Assembly (NCBI GenBank): GCA_937930625.1
Contig: CALHBW010000490.1
Coordinates: 1 to 8,883, forward strand
Source: an uncultured Saprospiraceae bacterium
GTDB lineage: Bacteria; Bacteroidota; Bacteroidia; Chitinophagales; Saprospiraceae
Direction: 5' to 3'
Length of the DNA stretch: 8,883 nucleotides
Shown here: positions 5,647 through 8,883 of the stretch, piece after piece
How positions within the stretch are numbered: the stretch's first letter is position 1
Layout of the letters: each line of letters begins with the position of its first letter
Program-made: the position numbers and the translations under genes
Notes under the pieces: generated by a model
What the model saw: the letters and a program-made list of their open reading frames with translations, nothing else
What the model was told of the DNA's origin: nothing
The model's database searches: none

Positions 5647-6132
5647 ATGCTAAGATACCTATTACTCGGATGTTTCGCCATCAGCCTCATAGCGTGTACA
5701 GGCGGACAAAAAGCAACAATAACCGAAGTAGCCAACGGAAACACCATTACCTATTATGGAGAGACATTCAATCCAAACGATGTAATGTCTGTGGATGATT
5801 TATTTGAAAAAATGTCGGACAAAGAAGGGATGGAAAACGTGCAAGTAGAGGGCAAAGTTGTTTCTGTTTGTCAGGTAAAAGGTTGTTGGATGCGCCTGGC
5901 GGCTACTGACGGCGAGGAGTTGATGGTCAAATTCAAAGACTACGGTTTTTTTATGCCGCTTGACCTTACAGGCAAGGTGACTATGACAGGCAAAGCCTAC
6001 AAGCAAGTCACGCCTGTAGATGAACTTCGCCACTATGCCGAAGATGCAGGAAAAAGCGCAGCAGAAATCGCAGAAATCACCGAACCGCTTGAAGAATTAC
6101 TATTTGAAGCGACAGGTGTAGCAAAGTTGTGA
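5647..6132 (+). CDS. DUF4920 lipoprotein
   Basis: This 161-residue protein starts with a lipoprotein signal peptide (MLRYLLLGCFAISLIAC); the lipobox LIAC puts the lipidated cysteine at residue 17. The mature part matches DUF4920: a GETFNP segment at 38-43, the core VEGKVVSVCQVKGCWMRL at 67-84 with a Cys75/Cys80 pair, then FKDYGFFMPLD and the G-K-V segment. The C-x4-C pair and beta-rich core suggest an OB-like periplasmic domain that may bind metal or form a disulfide. The function of the family is not established. The ATG at 5647 starts the signal peptide directly. The last codons (GTA GCA AAG TTG TGA) are part of a tandem duplication that continues into the 3' flank. Confidence 0.88.
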   Translation: MLRYLLLGCFAISLIACTGGQKATITEVANGNTITYYGETFNPNDVMSVDDLFEKMSDKEGMENVQVEGKVVSVCQVKGCWMRLAATDGEELMVKFKDYGFFMPLDLTGKVTMTGKAYKQVTPVDELRHYAEDAGKSAAEIAEITEPLEELLFEATGVAKL

Positions 6133-6262
6133 TTCGTTATTCGTTGACTCGTTATTCGTTGACTCGTTGATTCGTCTAAGTTTTCCTAAAGCGAATACTC
6201 GTAGCAAAGTTGTGATTCGTTATTCGTTGATTCGTCTAAGTTTTCCTAAAGCGAATACTCGT
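6118..6262 (+). repeat. Tandem duplication of the DUF4920 3' end with ATTCGTT micro-repeats
   Basis: The first copy (6118-6200) begins with the final gene codons and stop, GTAGCAAAGTTGTGA, then ATTCGTT/GACTCGTT units, then TTCGTCTAAGTTTTCCTAAA and GCGAATACTC. The second copy (6201-6262) repeats all of this, including the codons and stop, but lacks about 21 bp of the micro-repeat. The remaining sequence is identical, which points to a recent duplication. The rest of the spacer to 6448 shows scattered AGACGAATC words (6264, 6299) complementary to GATTCGTCT in the repeat. Confidence 0.9.
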
Positions 6263-6448
6263 CAGACGAATCCCTTTATTCAATGCGAACATTTTATGAG
6301 ACGAATCACCGCATTTGAAAAAACCTTCGTCTGCCGAGTAGTACCCGCAAGCAAAGTTAAACGGATAGTTTATTCGTTTTTTATTGTTTTACATTTCTAA
6401 ATGTTCCAAGTTCTATGAACTTTTTCCCTATCAAATATGTTCTTTACC

Positions 6449-6477
6449 TATCATGTAAATGCGACATGATATTTTTT
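6449..6477 (+). terminator. AT-rich hairpin with T tract, possible terminator
   Basis: The perfect 8-bp arms TATCATGT and ACATGATA enclose a 7-base loop and are followed by six T. It lies 330 bp after the DUF4920 stop and 31 bp before the tRNA promoter, so it could insulate the tRNA unit or be an operator-like dyad. The stem is AT-rich and therefore a weak terminator. Confidence 0.45.
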
Positions 6478-6507
6478 GAAAAAAAATGATAAAAAGAGTG
6501 TAATAGA

Positions 6508-6539
6508 TTTGTATTTAAAACGAATACTTGTATCTTTGC
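6508..6539 (+). promoter_or_regulatory. Promoter of tRNA-Lys
   Basis: TTTG at 6508-6511 and TATCTTTGC at 6531-6539, separated by 19 bp, match both Bacteroidota sigma elements. The expected start is about 25 bp before the mature tRNA. This is the best promoter in the window. Confidence 0.8.
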
Positions 6540-6569
6540 ACTCGCTAAAAACGACAGACAATATAGGTT

Positions 6570-6642
6570 GATTCAGTAGCTCAGTTGGTAGAGCATTTGA
6601 CTTTTAATCAAAGGGTCCCGGGTTCGAACCCCGGCTGAATCA
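6570..6642 (+). tRNA. tRNA-Lys (anticodon TTT)
   Basis: A complete 73-base cloverleaf: acceptor GATTCAG with CTGAATC, D-arm GCTC/GAGC, anticodon stem TTTGA/TCAAA with loop CTTTTAA (anticodon TTT at 6603-6605), T-arm CCGGG/CCCGG with loop TTCGAAC, and discriminator A at 6642. The CCA end is not encoded (the next bases are CAA) and must be added by nucleotidyltransferase. It is a single-gene unit with its own promoter and terminator. Confidence 0.98.
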
Positions 6643-6646
6643 CAAT

Positions 6647-6692
6647 AAACCGCACAAGTAGCTGAATACCAGTTTGTTTGTGCGGTTTTTTT
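6647..6692 (+). terminator. Rho-independent terminator of tRNA-Lys
   Basis: The 11-bp stem AAACCGCACAA (6647-6657) pairs with TTGTGCGGTTT (6678-6688) around a 20-base loop. The run of seven T spans 6686-6692. It begins 5 bases after the tRNA. Confidence 0.92.
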
Positions 6693-6747
6693 ATCCTGCA
6701 CCCGAATTTCTTGCCTTATTTCCCGCTTACCTTTACATTTTGAACAG

Positions 6748-7008
6748 CATAATTCGGCATGTTTAAATTTCACAGAAAAGTAGTTTACACTTTTTCGACT
6801 TCATTTTTAAATAAAAATAATATTTAATAACTCCGTTTATTAAACTTCAAAGAGTTTAGTAAACGTACATAAAGCGCTGACATTTAAGTGTTTACTAATG
6901 TTGGTGATATGCTTACGTTTGCTAAACTCGAAAAGTTTTAGTAAACGGGATACATCATTTTTACCCGTAATAAGGTGTCAACCACTTTTCTAAACATGCC
7001 CATAATTC
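6748..7008. mobile_element. MITE-like element with 8-bp target duplication
   Basis: The element proper is 6756-7000 (245 bp). Its ends are GGCATGTTTA (6756-6765) and TAAACATGCC (6991-7000), perfectly inverted. The homology continues: GAAAAGTAGTTTACAC at 6775-6790 matches the complement of 6975-6990 at 14 of 16 positions, after a 9-base insertion on the left. It is flanked by CATAATTC at 6748-6755 and 7001-7008, an 8-bp target duplication (a ninth base, G, also matches). Ends beginning GG and an 8-bp duplication are known for the IS1595 group, so that parentage is possible but inferred. No transposase frame is present. The element fills most of the gene-free stretch between tRNA-Lys and the desaturase. 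Confidence 0.8.
6834..6947. repeat. Two copies of a TTTACTAAAC palindrome
   Basis: Hairpin 1 (6834-6865) has arms CGTTTATTAAACT and AGTTTAGTAAACG with a 6-base loop. Hairpin 2 (6916-6947) has arms CGTTTGCTAAACT and AGTTTTAGTAAACG. A further TTTACTAA half-site lies between them at 6890-6897. All are inside the 245-bp MITE-like element. Confidence 0.8.
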
Positions 7009-7040
7009 GCAAGCTCTTAATATTTTGAAAGTTAATTGTT

Positions 7041-7048
7041 TATATTTG
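7041..7048 (+). promoter_or_regulatory. -7 box of the desaturase promoter
   Basis: TATATTTG matches TAnnTTTG and lies 71 bp before the ATG at 7120. The nearest TTTG (7024-7027) is too close for a -33 element. Its position just outside the MITE-like element suggests that the insertion replaced the original upstream region. Confidence 0.45.
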
Positions 7049-7060
7049 TGTTGGACATTC

Positions 7061-7092
7061 TTGGGAAAGCAACACCACATTTTATTTCCCAA
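7061..7092 (+). promoter_or_regulatory. Dyad in the desaturase leader
   Basis: TTGGGAAA (7061-7068) and TTTCCCAA (7085-7092) form a perfect 8-bp stem with a 16-base loop in the presumed 5' untranslated leader. It could be a regulator site or an RNA hairpin. Confidence 0.4.
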
Positions 7093-7119
7093 ACTTCACA
7101 CACAAATACAGACAAACTG

Positions 7120-8175
7120 ATGAGAGTATTGCAGACCGTAAGTGACCCCGTCTTTCAAAAAAAACACGAACACAATATTATAGATAGATTTTTCCTACCC
7201 ATGATGAGAGATGAACGCGATTTGCCGTTTATTTATCTCTGCCTCAAACTCACTTTTCTTATTATCCCGATAGCGATACTCTTATTCACGTCATTATTTA
7301 GCGGATGGCAATGGTGGATAATGGCGGCAGTATATGCGGCTTTGGTTTTGTATTTTGCGGGTCCTTATACGCTGATGTTGCACAATACGAGTCATCGGAG
7401 GATGTTCAAAAAAGAATATAATTTTGCGAATCACTACATCCCCTGGGTACTTGCGCCATTTATGGGACAAACGCCCGAAACTTACTTTAGCCATCATCTG
7501 GGTATGCACCATGTAGAGAATAATCTGCATGATGATAAGAGCAGTACTATGAAATATCAACGAGATAGTTTTGTGGATTTTTGTAAATACTTCCTTTCCT
7601 TTCTCTTTTTAGGAGTGGCAGAATTGGCAATTTATTTCAAAAGAAAAAACCTGCCTAAACTCTTTAAAATGGTGGTGCGTGGCGAAACGTTGTATATCCT
7701 GTTCGTCATTGCAATGGGCTTTATTAATTTACAAGCCACCTTATTTGTACTGATTACTCCCTTAGTCATCGTGCGGTTTTCGATGATGGCGGGCAATTGG
7801 GGACAACACGCTTTCATTGACCCCGAAACTCCTGCAAATAATTATCGCAACAGCATCACCTGTATCAATCATTTTTATAATCGCCACTGTTTCAACGACG
7901 GTTATCATATCGGACATCACCTCAAACCCAGTATGCACTGGACCGAAATGCCGATAGATTTTCAGCAGAATCAGCACCTTTACGCAAAAGAAAATGCCAT
8001 TGTTTTTGAGGGCTTGGACTTCACTGCCGTCTGGTTCAATTTGATGCTCAAACGCTACGATAATCTCGCTGACCATTTCGTAAATATTGGCGATAGATTT
8101 AAATCTAAAACTGAAATTATTGAGATGCTAAAATATCGAACGAAGCGTATCAATGAAAATGAAAATAGCAATTAA
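7120..8175 (+). CDS. Membrane fatty acid desaturase
   Basis: This integral-membrane di-iron desaturase has 351 residues from the ATG at 7120. It introduces a double bond into a fatty acyl chain using oxygen and an electron donor. Histidine boxes are HNTSH at 88-92, HHLGMHH at 125-131 and HIGHH at 263-267, with extra candidate ligands His230 (WGQH) and His273. Membrane segments are visible at about 36-60, 66-86, 155-175 and 190-222. Box order and spacing fit the FA_desaturase superfamily; hydroxylase or ketolase relatives cannot be excluded, so the exact substrate is open. A TTG at 7036 would add 28 residues, but that stretch overlaps the -7 box and contains a dyad, so the ATG is preferred. 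The gene stands alone. Confidence 0.9.
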   Translation: MRVLQTVSDPVFQKKHEHNIIDRFFLPMMRDERDLPFIYLCLKLTFLIIPIAILLFTSLFSGWQWWIMAAVYAALVLYFAGPYTLMLHNTSHRRMFKKEYNFANHYIPWVLAPFMGQTPETYFSHHLGMHHVENNLHDDKSSTMKYQRDSFVDFCKYFLSFLFLGVAELAIYFKRKNLPKLFKMVVRGETLYILFVIAMGFINLQATLFVLITPLVIVRFSMMAGNWGQHAFIDPETPANNYRNSITCINHFYNRHCFNDGYHIGHHLKPSMHWTEMPIDFQQNQHLYAKENAIVFEGLDFTAVWFNLMLKRYDNLADHFVNIGDRFKSKTEIIEMLKYRTKRINENENSN

Positions 8176-8226
8176 AATGAAAATTTGAAAACTACGAATA
8201 AAAAACATCCTACTCCCAAACCAAAA

Positions 8227-8383
8227 CGTCATTCTGAATTTATTTCAGAATCTCCCAAGCTATAAGCACGATGTTATATGTGAGCTACACCTTTGCATTT
8301 TGCTAAAAAACAATGAGTTATAGGATTCGTGTGACATTGGTTTTTTATCGCTCGGGAGATACTGAAATAAATTCAGTATGACG
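8227..8383. repeat. REPIN-like inverted pair of hairpin repeats
   Basis: Arms of 34 bp at 8227-8260 and 8350-8383 are inverted copies agreeing at 31 of 34 positions, separated by 89 bp. Each arm is itself a hairpin with a perfect 8-bp stem: ATTCTGAA / TTCAGAAT (8231-8251) and ATACTGAA / TTCAGTAT (8359-8379). Two of the three differences between arms are paired with each other inside these stems, so pairing is kept. No flanking target duplication was found. The right arm is followed by a T-rich tract (8384-8408), so the structure may also end desaturase transcripts. The rest of the spacer 8176-8491 shows nothing else recognisable. Confidence 0.8.
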
Positions 8384-8491
8384 GTTGATTTTTATTTTTT
8401 TATTTTTGGTTGGTCGGTATTATCCATAGTTTTCATTGACTCTTTTCATTGTAATTTCCATAATTGACTAACACATTGCTTGGATTAAAAA

Positions 8492-8528
8492 CATTCAAAA
8501 TTCAAAATTCGCTCATTCAAAATTCGCT
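8492..8528 (+). repeat. ATTCAAA / ATTCGCT heptamer repeat
   Basis: The units ATTCAAA, ATTCAAA, ATTCGCT, (C)ATTCAAA and ATTCGCT lie just upstream of the asparaginase ATG at 8534. No TAnnTTTG box is evident in the preceding 80 bp. Confidence 0.75.
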
Positions 8529-8533
8529 GTTCT

Positions 8534-8883
8534 ATGCACACAAGAAGAAATTTTTTAAAAAATTCCGCTATCGTGGGCGGTTTGCTGGGCTTGCCCAAAA
8601 TGTTGAGTTGCAATACGCCTGAAACACAATCAAATGAAGCGGGAGAACCCGTAGTGGTCTCGACTTGGAATCACGGATTGCCGGCAAACGAAGCTGCATG
8701 GAAGGTCATTCAAGGCGGCGGGAAAGCCATTGATGCGGTAGAAAAGGGCGTGAGAGTCGTTGAGTCTGACCCGGAATCTACCTCCGTAGGTTATGGCGGA
8801 TTGCCCGACCGCGACGGCAAGGTGACACTGGATGCCTGTATCATGGACGAAACGGGAAATGCAGGTTCAGTGTGTTTTTTGCA
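8534..8883 (+). CDS. N4-(beta-N-acetylglucosaminyl)-L-asparaginase, 5' part
   Basis: The window contains the first 116 codons; the gene runs off the right edge. The enzyme cleaves the link between GlcNAc and asparagine in glycopeptides and belongs to the Ntn-hydrolase family of type 2 asparaginases. VVVSTWNHGLPANEAAW, GGGKAIDAVEKGVRVVE, SVGYGGLPDRDGKVTLDA and CIMDETGNAGSVC closely match the start of the characterised Flavobacterium glycosylasparaginase as I recall it. The N-terminus is a twin-arginine signal, TRRNFLK at residues 3-9, a short hydrophobic core and LSC with Cys26, suggesting folded export by Tat and possible lipidation. The catalytic threonine that starts the beta subunit lies beyond the window, so activity cannot be judged. 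The ATG at 8534 starts the signal directly. Confidence 0.92.
   Translation, partial: MHTRRNFLKNSAIVGGLLGLPKMLSCNTPETQSNEAGEPVVVSTWNHGLPANEAAWKVIQGGGKAIDAVEKGVRVVESDPESTSVGYGGLPDRDGKVTLDACIMDETGNAGSVCFL

Noticed and set aside
5574..5798. Plus-strand open frame spanning the terminator and the DUF4920 start
   Set aside because: It crosses a strong terminator and overlaps the lipoprotein signal in another frame.
6118..6262. CRISPR-like array
   Set aside because: There are only two long copies with no unique spacers and no cas genes; it is a simple tandem duplication.
6167..6400. Plus-strand open frame of 77 codons after the DUF4920 gene
   Set aside because: Its start is made of the tandem duplication (SFPKANTR appears twice) and the rest has no protein-like pattern.
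6573..6773. Minus-strand open frame of 66 codons across the tRNA
   Set aside because: It is the antisense of tRNA-Lys (the tail VRTRDPLIKSQMLYQLSY is a classic false translation of a tRNA) and of its terminator.
7036..7119. TTG start giving the desaturase 28 extra residues
   Set aside because: The stretch contains the likely -7 box and a perfect dyad, and the extra residues are not typical of the family.
8227..8383. Third MITE with target duplication
   Set aside because: No direct repeat flanks the arms, and hairpins inside each arm fit a REPIN-like pair better.

Overview
This window looks like a chromosomal segment of a free-living, aerobic member of the Bacteroidota. The main evidence is several promoter-like sites of the Bacteroidota type (TAnnTTTG near -7, sometimes with TTTG near -33), the lack of obvious Shine-Dalgarno sequences, the AT-rich spacers, and the protein families. 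These are a Bacteroidota-type RecF, a lone pyruvate dehydrogenase E1 alpha, a DUF4920 lipoprotein and a glycosylasparaginase very like the Flavobacterium (Elizabethkingia) enzyme. No plasmid, phage or defence gene set is visible.

Layout. Bases 38-2900 (minus strand) hold a compact group recF - family 2 glycosyltransferase - HD-domain phosphohydrolase, spaced 32 and 11 bp apart. A divergent spacer (2922-3171) leads to a 49-residue membrane protein (3172-3321). The plus strand then carries pdhA (3520-4527), a membrane-anchored TPR protein (4809-5486), a DUF4920 lipoprotein (5647-6132), tRNA-Lys(TTT) with a clear promoter and terminator (6515-6692), a fatty acid desaturase (7120-8175) and the first 116 codons of a Tat-exported N4-(beta-N-acetylglucosaminyl)-L-asparaginase (8534 to the window end). 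The genes are housekeeping or envelope/lipid genes and, apart from the minus-strand group, look like separate transcription units.

The striking content is between the genes, which are rich in small non-coding repeats of different kinds. (1) A 123-bp MITE-like element at 3028-3150 has 19-bp terminal inverted repeats and a perfect 9-bp target duplication, and it landed in the -7 box of a promoter. (2) A 245-bp MITE-like element at 6756-7000 has 10+16-bp inverted ends and an 8-bp duplication; its features suggest the IS1595 group. (3) There is a REPIN-like inverted pair at 8227-8383, where the differences between the arms are compensatory inside each arm's hairpin. (4) Two REP-like GC-rich hairpins begin with GTACGTAG; one forms the last codons of recF. 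(5) Short tandem repeats of about 7 bp, different at each locus, sit just upstream of several starts. (6) A tandem duplication copies the last codons and stop of the DUF4920 gene into its 3' flank.

One coding anomaly stands out: recF has no ATG, GTG or TTG in frame upstream of its Walker A motif. The codon at the expected start position is TTA, one base from TTG. This is either a non-canonical start, a damaged start or a sequence error.
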